Below are positions 43,487 through 53,089 of a stretch of 64,000 nucleotides of DNA, piece by piece. The notes beneath the pieces are model-generated. The model saw only the letters and a program-made list of their open reading frames with translations. It did not search any database and was not told where the DNA came from. Positions within the stretch are counted from its first letter, which is position 1; each line of letters opens with the position of its first letter. The translations under genes were made by a program, and so were the position numbers. Source of the stretch: Mesorhizobium huakuii (GTDB lineage: Bacteria; Pseudomonadota; Alphaproteobacteria; Rhizobiales; Rhizobiaceae). Where the stretch lies: NCBI RefSeq assembly GCF_030160235.1, contig NZ_BSNY01000027.1:124001-188000 (forward strand), written 5' to 3'.

Positions 43487-45940
43487 ATGGCGGGTTTGCC
43501 AAGCACGGCGCGCGTGGTGATCATCGGAGGTGGCGTCGTCGGCACCTCCTCGCTCTATCATCTCGCCAAAGCGGGCTGGACCGACTGCGTGCTCCTGGAA
43601 AAGAACGAGCTGACATCAGGCTCGACCTGGCATGCCGCCGGCAATGTGCCGACCTTCTCCTCGTCCTGGTCGCTGATGAACATGCAGCGTTATTCGACCG
43701 AGCTCTACCGCAGCCTCGCCGACGCGGTCGACTACCCCATGAATTACCACGTCACCGGCTCGCTGCGCCTTGCCCACACGAAAGAGCGCATGCAGGAATT
43801 CCAGCGCGCCAAGGGCATGGGCCGCTATCAAGGCATGGATATCGACGTGGTCGGCGTCGACGAGATCAAGCGCCGCTATCCCTTCATCGAGACGCACGAC
43901 CTGAAGGGCGCGCTCTATGACCCGAGCGACGGCGACATCGACCCCGCGCAGTTGACCCAGGCGCTGGCCAAGGGCGCGCGCGACCTGGGTGCGAAGATCA
44001 TCCGCTTCTGCCCCGTCACCGGCGTGCACCGCGAGAAGGATGAATGGGTGGTCGCCACGCCGCAAGGCGAGATCCGCTGCGAAATCGTCGTCAATGCCGC
44101 CGGCTACCGTGCCGCCGAGGTCGGCTGGATGTTCGGTCGCGAGGTGCCGATGATGGTGATGAGTCACCAATACATCCTGTTCGAGGAAATCCCTGAACTG
44201 GCGGCATGGTCGAAGGAACAAGGCAAGAAACTGCCGCTGCTGCGCGATGTCGATACGTCCTATTACCTTCGCCAGGAAAAGGCCGGCATGAATCTCGGCC
44301 CCTATGAGCGCAATTGCCGCGCGCATTGGGCCACCCCTGGCGATCCGATGCCGGAGGATTTTTCCTTCCAGCTCTTCCCCGACGATCTCGACCGGCTGGA
44401 ACATTACCTGGCAGACGCCGTCGCCCGCGTGCCGATCCTGGGCACGGCCGGCCTGTCCAAGGTCATCAACGGGCCGATCCCCTATGCGCCGGACGGCAAT
44501 CCGCTGATCGGCCCGATGCCCGGCGTGCCCAATGCCTTCGAGGCCTGCGTCTTCACCTTCGGCATCGCCCAGGGTGGTGGCGCCGGCAAGGTGCTGGCCG
44601 AGTGGGTCACCCAGGGCCAGACCGAATGGGATATGTGGTCCTGCGATCCGCGCCGCTTCACGTCCTTTGCCTCGGCGCCGGACTATTGCGTCGCCAAGGG
44701 CATGGAAATCTATGGCAATGAATACGCCATCCAGTTCCCCCGCCACGCCTGGCCGGAAGGGCGAGACAGAAAACTGTCGCCGATCCATGATCGCACCAAG
44801 GCGCTGGGCGGCCGCTTCGACGCCTATAATGGCTGGGAGCGCGCCACCTGGTATGCGCAGCCTGGCGACGACATTTCCGAGGAAGCGACACTGACGTTCC
44901 GCCGCGACGGGCCCTGGCAACAACGTGTGCGTGAAGAGTGCCTGGCCGTCCGCGACGCCGCCGGCATACTCGACCTGCCCGGCTTCTCGCGCTTCAACCT
45001 GGAAGGTCCCGGTGCCGCCGAATGGCTGAGCCTGCAGGTCACCGGACTGGTGCCGAAGCCCGGCCGCATCGGTCTCGTCTATTTCGCCGACGACAAGGGC
45101 CGCATAGTCACCGAAATGTCGGTCGTGCGCCACGGCGAAGACCAGATGACGCTGATCACCGCGGCGGTCGCGCAATGGCACGATTTCGAATGGCTGAAAT
45201 CGCGCATGCCGAAAGACGCGGCCTTCACCCTGACGGACCGCACCGAGGACTATTCCACCCAAATCCTCGCCGGCCCCAATTCGCGGAAAATCCTCGCCGA
45301 TGTCTGCGACGCCGATCTCACCCTGCCGTGGCTGACGCATCAGGAAACCGGGATAGCCGGCCGGTGGGCGAAGCTGGTGCGCGTCTCCTTTGCCGGCGAA
45401 CTCGGCTGGGAAATCCACACCAAGGTCGGCGACACATCAGCCATCTTCGACGCCATATGGGCCGCGGGGCAGAAGCACGGGTTGAAACCGTTCGGCATGT
45501 ACGCGCTGGATTCGCTCAGACTCGAAAAGGGCTACCGCACCTGGAAGGGCGATCTGTCGACCGACTATTCCATCCTGCAGGGTGGGCTGGAACGGTTCGT
45601 CAAATGGGAGAAGCCCGATTTCCGTGGCAAGGCAGCACTTCAGAACGAAAAGCAGCAAGGCGTGAAGAAGCGCTTCGTCACGCTGGTCGTCGAGAACCCC
45701 GGTGATTGCGATGCGCCCTACATGTCCACGCTGTGGCATGGCGGCCAGATCGTCGGCGAGACCACGTCGGGCGGCTGGGGCCATCGCGTCGACAAGTCGA
45801 TCGCGCTCGGCATGCTGCGCGTGGATTTGACCGAGCCCGGCACCGCCGTAGAGGTCGAAATCTTTGGCGATCGCTTCCAGGCGGTCGTGCAGAAGGACGA
45901 GCCGCTCTGGGATCCCAGGAACGAAAGGCTGCGCGCATGA
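43487..45940 (+). CDS. Dimethylglycine dehydrogenase-like FAD/GcvT enzyme, copy A
   Basis: An 817-aa enzyme with a DAO-type FAD domain (VVIIGGGVVGTSSLYHLAKA) and His49 in TSGSTWHAAG as the likely covalent FAD site, then a GcvT folate domain from ~residue 430 (GLVPKPGRIGLVYFADDKG). It should demethylate dimethylglycine or a related N-methyl amino acid and give methylene-THF. GGGAGAAG precedes the ATG. It is the first gene of a four-gene operon and overlaps the next by 4 bases. The homologue at 48014 has exactly the same length but a diverged sequence, so the pair is not a recent duplication. Confidence 0.85.
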   Translation: MAGLPSTARVVIIGGGVVGTSSLYHLAKAGWTDCVLLEKNELTSGSTWHAAGNVPTFSSSWSLMNMQRYSTELYRSLADAVDYPMNYHVTGSLRLAHTKERMQEFQRAKGMGRYQGMDIDVVGVDEIKRRYPFIETHDLKGALYDPSDGDIDPAQLTQALAKGARDLGAKIIRFCPVTGVHREKDEWVVATPQGEIRCEIVVNAAGYRAAEVGWMFGREVPMMVMSHQYILFEEIPELAAWSKEQGKKLPLLRDVDTSYYLRQEKAGMNLGPYERNCRAHWATPGDPMPEDFSFQLFPDDLDRLEHYLADAVARVPILGTAGLSKVINGPIPYAPDGNPLIGPMPGVPNAFEACVFTFGIAQGGGAGKVLAEWVTQGQTEWDMWSCDPRRFTSFASAPDYCVAKGMEIYGNEYAIQFPRHAWPEGRDRKLSPIHDRTKALGGRFDAYNGWERATWYAQPGDDISEEATLTFRRDGPWQQRVREECLAVRDAAGILDLPGFSRFNLEGPGAAEWLSLQVTGLVPKPGRIGLVYFADDKGRIVTEMSVVRHGEDQMTLITAAVAQWHDFEWLKSRMPKDAAFTLTDRTEDYSTQILAGPNSRKILADVCDADLTLPWLTHQETGIAGRWAKLVRVSFAGELGWEIHTKVGDTSAIFDAIWAAGQKHGLKPFGMYALDSLRLEKGYRTWKGDLSTDYSILQGGLERFVKWEKPDFRGKAALQNEKQQGVKKRFVTLVVENPGDCDAPYMSTLWHGGQIVGETTSGGWGHRVDKSIALGMLRVDLTEPGTAVEVEIFGDRFQAVVQKDEPLWDPRNERLRA

Positions 45941-46836
45941 AGAAGGTCATCCTCACCGATGGTGGCATGGGCCAGGAACTGGTCCGGCGCAGCAAATCCG
46001 AGCCGACGCCGTTGTGGTCGGCCAGGGTCCTGATCGACGAACCCGACCTGGTGCGCGACCTGCATGCCGAATTCATCCGCTCCGGCGCGCGCGTGATCAC
46101 CATCAACACCTATTCGGCGACACCTGAGCGACTGGCGCGCGAGGGTGCCGAGGACCTGTTCAAACCGTTGCAGAAGCGCGGCATCGAATTGGCCAGGCAG
46201 GCTTGCGACGAAGCCGGCGAGGCAGCGATCGCCGGCTGCCTGTCGCCGCTTTTCGGCAGCTATGCGCCCGCGCTGACCATTTCCTACCAGGAGACGCTCG
46301 ACATCTACCGGCGCATCGTTGCCGAGCAGGCGGATGGCGTCGATCTCTTCCTGTGCGAAACCATGGCCTCTGCCGATGAGGCGCGCGCGGCCGTCACCGC
46401 GGCATCGGAAAGCGGCAAGCCGGTCTGGGTGTCGTGGACGCTCGCCGATCATGGCATGCCGCGGCTGCGCAGCGGCGAAACAATAGCCGCAGCGGCAAGC
46501 GCGCTCGATGGCCTGCCGATAGCGGCGCGGCTGCTCAACTGCTGCCGGCCGGAAGCAATCGCCGCCGCCTTGCCTGAACTGATCGACCTCGGCGGCCCGG
46601 TCGGCGCCTATGCCAATGGCTTTACCTCCACTGAGGCGCTCAAGCACGGCGGTACCGTCGATGTACTGCACGCCCGCCACGACCTCGGCCCGGACGCCTA
46701 TGCCGAGCAAGCGATCGGTTGGGTGGAGGCAGGTGCCGGCATCGTCGGCGGCTGCTGCGAAGTCGGCCCCGCCCATATCGCCGCACTGCGCGACCGGCTC
46801 GAACAGGCCGGGTACCAGATCTCGGGAGTTCAGTGA
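45937..46836 (+). CDS. Homocysteine S-methyltransferase family protein (betaine-homocysteine methyltransferase-like)
   Basis: A 299-aa single-domain enzyme of the PF02574 family. LTDGGMGQELVRR is the family start, and Cys202 (LLNCCRPE) with Cys273/274 (VGGCCEVGP) are the expected zinc ligands. The zinc activates homocysteine (or another thiol) for methyl transfer. Between two DMGDH-like genes, a betaine donor that yields dimethylglycine and methionine is the most natural reading; S-methylmethionine or DMSP are alternatives. The start at 45937 overlaps the preceding stop (ATGA). Confidence 0.8.
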   Translation: MKKVILTDGGMGQELVRRSKSEPTPLWSARVLIDEPDLVRDLHAEFIRSGARVITINTYSATPERLAREGAEDLFKPLQKRGIELARQACDEAGEAAIAGCLSPLFGSYAPALTISYQETLDIYRRIVAEQADGVDLFLCETMASADEARAAVTAASESGKPVWVSWTLADHGMPRLRSGETIAAAASALDGLPIAARLLNCCRPEAIAAALPELIDLGGPVGAYANGFTSTEALKHGGTVDVLHARHDLGPDAYAEQAIGWVEAGAGIVGGCCEVGPAHIAALRDRLEQAGYQISGVQ

Positions 46837-48017
46837 TGCCCAGACCATCGTCTCGCATCTCCGGCATCGTGCCTTCGGGCAAGGATGGCTGGGAGGTTCA
46901 TTTCGCCGCCTGGACCCGCAAGGAAGCCGGTGAGGACATCATCATGCTGTCGGTCGGCGATCACGACTTCGACACACCCTCGCAAACGATCGAGGCCTGC
47001 GTGACCGCGGTTCGCGGCAGCAACCACCACTACACCCCGCTTCCAGGCCTGCCGCGCCTGCGCCAGGCAATGGCGGCCGCCTCTAGCGCCTGCACCGGCG
47101 TAGAGACGACACCGGATCAGGTCATCGCCACGCCGGGCGGCCAGGCCGCCCTTTATGCGGCCGTGCAGGCCGTTCTCGACCAGGGCGACCACGCCATTGT
47201 CGTTGCCCCTTACTATGCCACCTACCCCAACACATTCAGCGCCGCCGGCGCCAGTTTCACCGTCGTCGAAACGCCGGCCGAGGACGGATTTCAGCCTCGC
47301 GCCGAGATGATCCGCGCGGCCCTCAGGCCCAACACCCGCGCCATCCTGATCAACACGCCGAACAACCCGACCGGTGCGGTCTATTCGCGCGAGCGGCTGG
47401 AACAGCTGGCCGAAATCTGCCGCGAGCATGATCTCTGGCTTTTGTCTGACGAGGTCTACTGGACGCTGGGCGGCGGCGAGCATGTCTCACCACGCTCGCT
47501 GCCCGGCATGGCCGATCGCACGCTGGTCATCAATTCCATGTCCAAAAGCCATGGCATGACCGGCTGGCGCATGGGCTGGCTGACCGGCCCGCAGGATATG
47601 ATCACGCTGCTCGTCAACCTCAATCTGGTGACGACCTACGGCCTGCCGGCCTTCATTTCGATCGCCTGCGCCGAGGCACTCGAGAACCGCTACGGCGTCA
47701 AGGACATCGCCGAGCGCTACGCGGCGCGCCGGACCGTCCTGCTGGATGCCGTGCGCGGCATGAACAATGTCAGCGTGCGCGGTTCCGAAGGCGGCATGTA
47801 TGTCATGCTCGACATATCCGATGTCGAACCCGACGACGAAAAATTCGCCTGGGCCCTGCTCGACCAGGAAAAGGTCGGCGTGATGCCAGGCTCAAGCTTC
47901 GGCGAAGCCGCCGCCGGCCACATCCGCATCAGCCTCTGCCAGCCGGAGCCAGTGCTGCAGGAAGCCGCGGCTCGGCTGCGCCGGTTCGCTTCCAGCTATC
48001 GCCGCGAGGCCGCATGA
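46836..48017 (+). CDS. Class I/II PLP-dependent aminotransferase
   Basis: A 393-aa aspartate-aminotransferase-fold enzyme with INTPNNPTGAVYSRE near residue 172, LLSDEVYWTL near 202 and the Schiff-base Lys237 in NSMSKSHGMTGWRMG, then the final Arg region GHIRISLCQPE. It starts one base inside the preceding stop codon and overlaps the next gene by 4 bases. Its amino donor is unknown. In this operon it may handle the glycine, serine or methionine made downstream, or a different substrate of the DMGDH-like pair. Confidence 0.85.
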   Translation: MPRPSSRISGIVPSGKDGWEVHFAAWTRKEAGEDIIMLSVGDHDFDTPSQTIEACVTAVRGSNHHYTPLPGLPRLRQAMAAASSACTGVETTPDQVIATPGGQAALYAAVQAVLDQGDHAIVVAPYYATYPNTFSAAGASFTVVETPAEDGFQPRAEMIRAALRPNTRAILINTPNNPTGAVYSRERLEQLAEICREHDLWLLSDEVYWTLGGGEHVSPRSLPGMADRTLVINSMSKSHGMTGWRMGWLTGPQDMITLLVNLNLVTTYGLPAFISIACAEALENRYGVKDIAERYAARRTVLLDAVRGMNNVSVRGSEGGMYVMLDISDVEPDDEKFAWALLDQEKVGVMPGSSFGEAAAGHIRISLCQPEPVLQEAAARLRRFASSYRREAA

Positions 48018-50467
48018 ACACCCCAAAGACCATCCCCAGCAAAGCCCGGGCCGTCATCATCGGCGGCGGCGTTTCCGGCTGTTCGGTCGCTTACCACCTG
48101 GCCAAGCTCGGCTGGACCGACATCGTGCTTCTGGAGCGCAAGCAGCTGACCTCGGGCACGACCTGGCATGCCGCCGGCCTGATCGGCCAGTTGCGCGGTT
48201 CGCAGAACATGACGCGGCTGGCGAAATATTCCGCCGACCTCTACGTCAAGCTGGAAGCCGAGACCGAGGTCGGCACCGGCATGCGCCAGGTCGGCTCGAT
48301 CACCGTCGCGCTGACCGAGGAGCGCAAACACGAGATTTACCGGCAGGCGTCACTGGCGCGTGCCTTCGATGTCGACGTGCGCGAGATTTCCCCCAACGAA
48401 GTCAAGGAGATGTATCCGCATCTCAACGTGTCGGACGTCGTCGGCGCCGTGCATCTGCCGCTCGACGGCCAGTGCGATCCGGCCAACATCGCCATGGCGC
48501 TGGCAAAGGGCGCACGCCAGCGCGGCGCCACCATCGTCGAGAATGTGAAGGTCACCAAGGTCCATACCAGGAACGGCCGCGTTACCGGCGTGTCCTGGGC
48601 GCAGGGTGACGAACAAGGCATGATCGAGGCCGACATTGTCGTCAACTGCGCCGGCATGTGGGCGCGCGAACTCGGCGCCCAGAACGGCGTCACCATTCCG
48701 CTGCACGCCTGCGAGCATTTCTATCTCGTCACCGAGCCGATCCCCGGCCTCAGCCGCCTGCCGGTGCTGCGCGTGCCGGATGAGTGCGCCTATTACAAGG
48801 AAGACGCCGGCAAGATGATGCTCGGCGCCTTCGAGCCGGTGGCAAAACCCTGGGGCATGGACGGCATCCGCGAGGACTTCTGCTTCGACCAGTTGCCCGA
48901 GGATATGGACCATTTCGAGCCGATCCTCGAAATGGGCGTCAACCGCATGCCGATGCTGGCTACCGCCGGCATCCACACCTTCTTCAACGGCCCCGAAAGT
49001 TTCACGCCCGACGACCGCTACTATCTCGGCGAGGCGCCGGAACTGCGGGGCTACTGGATGGCGACCGGCTACAATTCGATCGGCATCGTCTCTTCAGGCG
49101 GCGCCGGCATGGCGCTGGCGCAGTGGATCAACGACGGCGAAGCGCCCTTCGACCTGTGGGAAGTCGACATCCGCCGCGCCCAGCCGTTCCAGAAGAACCG
49201 CCGCTATCTCAAGGAGCGCGTCTCCGAAACGCTTGGCCTGCTTTACGCCGACCATTTCCCCTATCGGCAGATGGCGACATCGCGCGGTGTGTGCCGCTCG
49301 CCCCTGCATGAGCACCTGAAGGCGCGCGGCGCCGTGTTTGGCGAGGTCGCCGGCTGGGAGCGCGCCAACTGGTTCGCCCGCGACGGACAGGAGCGCGAAT
49401 ACCGCTATTCCTGGAAGCGGCAGAACTGGTTCGACAACCAGCGCGACGAGCACCTGGCGGTCCGCGACAAGGTCGGCCTGTTCGACATGACCTCGTTCGG
49501 CAAGATCCGCGTCGAGGGCCGCGACGCCTGCGCTTTCCTGCAAAGACTGTGCGCCAACGACATGGATGTGGCGCCGGGCAAGATCGTCTACACGCAAATG
49601 CTCAACCAGCGCGGCGGAATAGAGAGCGATCTCACCGTCTCGCGCCTGTCGGACACAGCCTACTTCCTCGTCGTCCCAGGCGCCACGCTGCAGCGCGATC
49701 TGGCGTGGCTGCGCCGGCATGTCGGCGAGGAGTTCGTCGTCATCACCGATGTCACCGCGGCGGAAAGCGTGCTCTGCCTGATGGGGCCGGATGCGCGAAA
49801 GCTGATCCAGAAAGTCAGCCCCAACGATTTCTCCAACGAGAACAACCCGTTCGGCACGTTTCAGGAGATCGAGATCGGCATGGGGCTGGCTCGCGCCCAC
49901 CGCGTCACCTATGTCGGCGAACTCGGCTGGGAGCTCTATGTCTCGACCGACCAGGCCGCCCATGTCTTCGAGGCAATCGACCAGGCGGGCGCGGATGTCG
50001 GGCTGAAACTCTGCGGCCTGCACACGCTGGATTCCTGCCGCATCGAAAAGGCCTTTCGGCATTTCGGCCACGACATCACGGACGAGGACAATGTGCTGGA
50101 AGCCGGCCTCGGCTTCGCGGTGAAGACGGCCAAGGGTGATTTCATCGGCCGCGATGCCGTGCTGAAGAAGAAGGAAGCCGGCCTGTCACGCCGCCTGGTC
50201 CAGTTCCGGCTGAAGGACCCGCAGCCCCTGCTCTTCCACAATGAAGCGATCCTGCGCGACGGCAAGATCGTCGGCCCGATCACCTCAGGCAATTACGGCC
50301 ACCATCTCGGCGGCGCGATTGGGCTCGGCTATGTGCCGTGCCAGGGTGAGAGCGAGGCCGATGTGCTGGCCTCGACCTACGAGATCGAGATCGCCGGCGA
50401 GCGGTTTGCGGCGGAAGCCTCGCTGAAGCCGATGTATGATCCGAAGGCGGAGCGGACCAGGATGTAG
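48014..50467 (+). CDS. Dimethylglycine dehydrogenase-like FAD/GcvT enzyme, copy B
   Basis: An 817-aa homologue of the enzyme at 43487 with the same two-domain layout: AVIIGGGVSGCSVAYHLAKL at the start, His52 in TSGTTWHAAG as the probable covalent FAD site, and a GcvT domain from ~residue 430 with MLNQRGGIESDLTVSRL. It is the last gene of the operon. Two enzymes of one family in one operon suggest sequential demethylation (for example dimethylglycine then sarcosine) or two substrates. Confidence 0.85.
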   Translation: MNTPKTIPSKARAVIIGGGVSGCSVAYHLAKLGWTDIVLLERKQLTSGTTWHAAGLIGQLRGSQNMTRLAKYSADLYVKLEAETEVGTGMRQVGSITVALTEERKHEIYRQASLARAFDVDVREISPNEVKEMYPHLNVSDVVGAVHLPLDGQCDPANIAMALAKGARQRGATIVENVKVTKVHTRNGRVTGVSWAQGDEQGMIEADIVVNCAGMWARELGAQNGVTIPLHACEHFYLVTEPIPGLSRLPVLRVPDECAYYKEDAGKMMLGAFEPVAKPWGMDGIREDFCFDQLPEDMDHFEPILEMGVNRMPMLATAGIHTFFNGPESFTPDDRYYLGEAPELRGYWMATGYNSIGIVSSGGAGMALAQWINDGEAPFDLWEVDIRRAQPFQKNRRYLKERVSETLGLLYADHFPYRQMATSRGVCRSPLHEHLKARGAVFGEVAGWERANWFARDGQEREYRYSWKRQNWFDNQRDEHLAVRDKVGLFDMTSFGKIRVEGRDACAFLQRLCANDMDVAPGKIVYTQMLNQRGGIESDLTVSRLSDTAYFLVVPGATLQRDLAWLRRHVGEEFVVITDVTAAESVLCLMGPDARKLIQKVSPNDFSNENNPFGTFQEIEIGMGLARAHRVTYVGELGWELYVSTDQAAHVFEAIDQAGADVGLKLCGLHTLDSCRIEKAFRHFGHDITDEDNVLEAGLGFAVKTAKGDFIGRDAVLKKKEAGLSRRLVQFRLKDPQPLLFHNEAILRDGKIVGPITSGNYGHHLGGAIGLGYVPCQGESEADVLASTYEIEIAGERFAAEASLKPMYDPKAERTRM

Positions 50468-50477
50468 CGCGCTCTTG

Positions 50478-50503
50478 CCTTCTCCCCGTTTACGGGGAAA
50501 AGG
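50478..50503. terminator. Bidirectional terminator between convergent operons
   Basis: CCTTCTCCCCG (50478-50488) pairs with CGGGGAAAAGG (50493-50503) with one non-Watson-Crick position over a TTTA loop. It sits in the 47-base gap between the convergent genes ending at 50467 and 50515. The flanking T/A bases make it usable from both strands, though the U-tract is short. Confidence 0.6.
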
Positions 50504-50514
50504 ACGCTAATCCC

Positions 50515-51102
50515 TCAAAACCTTGCCAGCTTCGTCCGCACTTTCGCCAGAAACGCCGCCCGCGTCTTTGGCGTCGAGGCGTCCATCAGATAGTGCGCCA
50601 GGAAGAAGGTCTTGCAGCGTCGCGCGCACAGCGCCCGCATGCCGCGCAGCAACGTCTTGCGTCCGGGCTGGCCGACGACGACGCTCCACCAGGTCGGCGC
50701 GCCGCAGGTGGTGATGACGCCGACCTTGGTGACATGCGTCATCAGCGATGTGATCCGCCCCTTGCCCACCGGCAATTTGAAGGCGACGTCGGTCGCCCAC
50801 ACCCGGTCGAGCCAACCCTTCAGCATTGCCGGCAGCCCGTACCACCAGGTCGGATAGACGAACAGGATCGCTTCGGCCCAACCGAGCAGTTCGAAATGCG
50901 GCTTCAAGGCCGGATCCTGCGGCGCCTGGTTGTTGTAGCTGCGCCGTTCGTCGCAGCCCATCACGGGGTCGAATTTCTCGGCATAGAGGTCGAGCAGCCG
51001 CACCTCCCAGCCTTTCGCCTTCAGCACCTCGATGGCGGTATCGCGAATGGCTGCGCAAAAGCTTTCCGGCACCGGATGGCAATAGACCACGAGGACCCGC
51101 AT
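50515..51102 (-). CDS. NAD(P)H-dependent flavodoxin-fold oxidoreductase, copy 2
   Basis: A 195-aa protein of the NQO1/KefF (Flavodoxin_2) family: MRVLVVYCHPVPESFCAAI at the start and ILFVYPTWWYGLPAMLKGWL near residue 76 are FMN-binding segments. It reduces quinones, azo or nitro compounds. It shares its layout with the gene just upstream and its ATG shares one base with that gene's stop. Last gene of the seven-gene operon. Confidence 0.85.
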   Translation of the reverse strand: MRVLVVYCHPVPESFCAAIRDTAIEVLKAKGWEVRLLDLYAEKFDPVMGCDERRSYNNQAPQDPALKPHFELLGWAEAILFVYPTWWYGLPAMLKGWLDRVWATDVAFKLPVGKGRITSLMTHVTKVGVITTCGAPTWWSVVVGQPGRKTLLRGMRALCARRCKTFFLAHYLMDASTPKTRAAFLAKVRTKLARF

Positions 51103-51683
51103 CAGAATGCATCCATGCTCGCGGCAACCTTCGTCATGAAGGATTTTCGCGTCTGGTCGGTCGACAGGTTCATCGCGTAGTGCGCAAGATAAGTTACCGG
51201 CGCGCCGGGCTTCACGGTGGCGCGCAGCATGCGCTTGATCAGCCTGCGTGGCGGATCGCCCATGACAATGGCGCGGAACCGGCTGCCGCCATAGGTGGTG
51301 ACGGCCGCGACCTTCCTGATGTTGTGCAGCGACGGCTGCACCTTGCCGTCGACGAGCCTGAACGACACGCCGGGCAGGAAGACACGGTCGAAGAAGCCTT
51401 TCAGGATCGCAGGAAAACCGTAGTTCCAGACCGGATAGGAAAGCACCAGCGCCTCGGCACGCAGCAGCCGGTCGACATAAGGCGCTGCCGGGTCCTTGGA
51501 GCCGCGCTGGTTGTGATAATCCAGCCTTTCCTGGCGCATCAGCCGCGGGTCGAAATCCTCGGCGTAGAGGTCGCAGTCATCGACACTATGTCCCGCCGCC
51601 GTCAGCCGCTCGACGATCAACCGATGCAGGCCAGCATTGAAGCTGGTCTCGACCGGGTGGGCGTAGAGGACGAGGATGTTCAT
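51102..51683 (-). CDS. NAD(P)H-dependent flavodoxin-fold oxidoreductase, copy 1
   Basis: A 193-aa homologue of the following gene: MNILVLYAHPVETSFNAGLH at the start, ALVLSYPVWNYGFPAILKGF near residue 78. Both copies keep the same family motifs but differ in much of the rest, so they may form a heterodimer or act on different intermediates. The start shares one base with the stop of the FAD oxidase gene, so all these genes are probably co-translated. Confidence 0.85.
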   Translation of the reverse strand: MNILVLYAHPVETSFNAGLHRLIVERLTAAGHSVDDCDLYAEDFDPRLMRQERLDYHNQRGSKDPAAPYVDRLLRAEALVLSYPVWNYGFPAILKGFFDRVFLPGVSFRLVDGKVQPSLHNIRKVAAVTTYGGSRFRAIVMGDPPRRLIKRMLRATVKPGAPVTYLAHYAMNLSTDQTRKSFMTKVAASMDAF

Positions 51684-53089
51684 CAGCCTGCCTTCTGCAG
51701 CCCCTTGAACAGGAAGGTTCGCCCGGACCGGTAGTCATAGTCTGGATTTTCCCACGCGATCATCTTGCCGGGGTTGAGCAAGCCTTGCGGATCGGTCTCG
51801 CGCTTGAAGGCAAGTTGCACGGCATCGGTCTGCTTCATGCCGCCTTCCTCCAGCGTGTAGCGGTGCGGGTTGAAGATCGGGCAACCATTGTCCTCATGCA
51901 GGCGCACGATCTCGTCGAGCCGCGCCTCGGTGGTGAATTTTACCAGCGGCAGGCCGAAACAGGTGATGTTGCCGTCCAGTCGCACGAATTCGAGATGCGA
52001 GAACACTTCGCCCGGGAACATCGCATCCATTTTCTCGACCAGCGCCAGCTGGTTGGGAAACGGATAGAGCGACTGCAGATAGGTGATGTCGGGATCGACG
52101 CGCAGCGCCCTCAGCGTGGTGTGGTTCCAGGCCAGCTCATAGGCCGGCGGCAGGCCCTTTTTCTCCTCGGGCGTTGCGGTCGCGGCGTTGAAGATCACCT
52201 CGCCGCCGGCGCGCCGGGTGAAGGCGAGGAACGCATCCAGCCCATGCCGCGCCACCATGACGACGCAGATGCTTTGCCCCTCCCTGAAAAACTTCTGGTG
52301 GCGCTTGAAATAGAGCTGCGGCACCGGTGCGGCAATCGGCGTGATCAGCTTGGTCAGGATGCCGTCCTGGCAGGCCAGCGCGTTGCCATAGCGCGCCGCG
52401 TCCATGAAGGCATCGAAGCCGACGATGACATCGATCCACTCATAGGCGGCGGTCAGCGGCATCTCGACTTCCGTGATGATGCCGTTGGTGCCGTAAGCAT
52501 GGGTCACCTTGTGCAAATCCTCGCCGGTGAGTTCGAGCGCCTTCGGCTCGGCCTCCATCGTCACCACGCGCAGGCGCAGCACATTGCCGAAATCGCGCAA
52601 CCCGCCGAAATTGATCGAACCGACGCCGCCCGAACCGCCGGCGATGAAACCGCCGATCGAGGCGGTGTTGTAGGTCGAGGGCGAGAGCCTGAGCTCCTGC
52701 CCGGAATGCGCCCGCGTTGCCTTGTCGATATCGGCCAGCACCGCGCCCGGCCCGGTCACCACGCGCCCCGGCGCAATCGACTTGATCTCGTTCATCTCGG
52801 CAAGATTGAGCACCACGCCGCCCGACAGCGGCATCGCCTGGCCGTAATTGCCCGTGCCGCTGCCGCGCGGCGTCACCGGCACGCCATGCCTGTGACAGGC
52901 GGCGAGCACGCGGATCAGCTCGGCCTCGGTCTTCGGCGTCACGATCAGGTCGCCGGTGACATGGTCGAGCTGCTGTTTCAGCACCGGGCTGTACCAGTAG
53001 AAATCGCGGCTCTTCTGCTGGACGATGGCCGGATTGTCGTCGAGTTTAATCCCGTCGAGATCGCGTTTGAGCGCCGAAACGTCCATCAT
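51683..53089 (-). CDS. FAD-binding oxidase, GlcD/D-lactate dehydrogenase (PCMH) family
   Basis: A 468-aa PCMH-fold flavoprotein with VTPRGSGTGNYGQAMPLSGG near residue 76 and SIGGFIAGGSGGVGSINFGG near 150 binding FAD, and the FAD-oxidase C-terminal NPHRYTLEEGG / LLNPGKMI ending. Family members oxidise 2-hydroxy acids or other secondary alcohols. It overlaps the amidohydrolase by 4 bases. The substrate is presumably a product of the amidohydrolase step. Confidence 0.8.
   Translation of the reverse strand: MMDVSALKRDLDGIKLDDNPAIVQQKSRDFYWYSPVLKQQLDHVTGDLIVTPKTEAELIRVLAACHRHGVPVTPRGSGTGNYGQAMPLSGGVVLNLAEMNEIKSIAPGRVVTGPGAVLADIDKATRAHSGQELRLSPSTYNTASIGGFIAGGSGGVGSINFGGLRDFGNVLRLRVVTMEAEPKALELTGEDLHKVTHAYGTNGIITEVEMPLTAAYEWIDVIVGFDAFMDAARYGNALACQDGILTKLITPIAAPVPQLYFKRHQKFFREGQSICVVMVARHGLDAFLAFTRRAGGEVIFNAATATPEEKKGLPPAYELAWNHTTLRALRVDPDITYLQSLYPFPNQLALVEKMDAMFPGEVFSHLEFVRLDGNITCFGLPLVKFTTEARLDEIVRLHEDNGCPIFNPHRYTLEEGGMKQTDAVQLAFKRETDPQGLLNPGKMIAWENPDYDYRSGRTFLFKGLQKAG

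Noticed and set aside
43616-45418. 600-codon minus-strand open frame
   Set aside because: Antisense of the 817-aa DMGDH-like gene with shadow-type composition.
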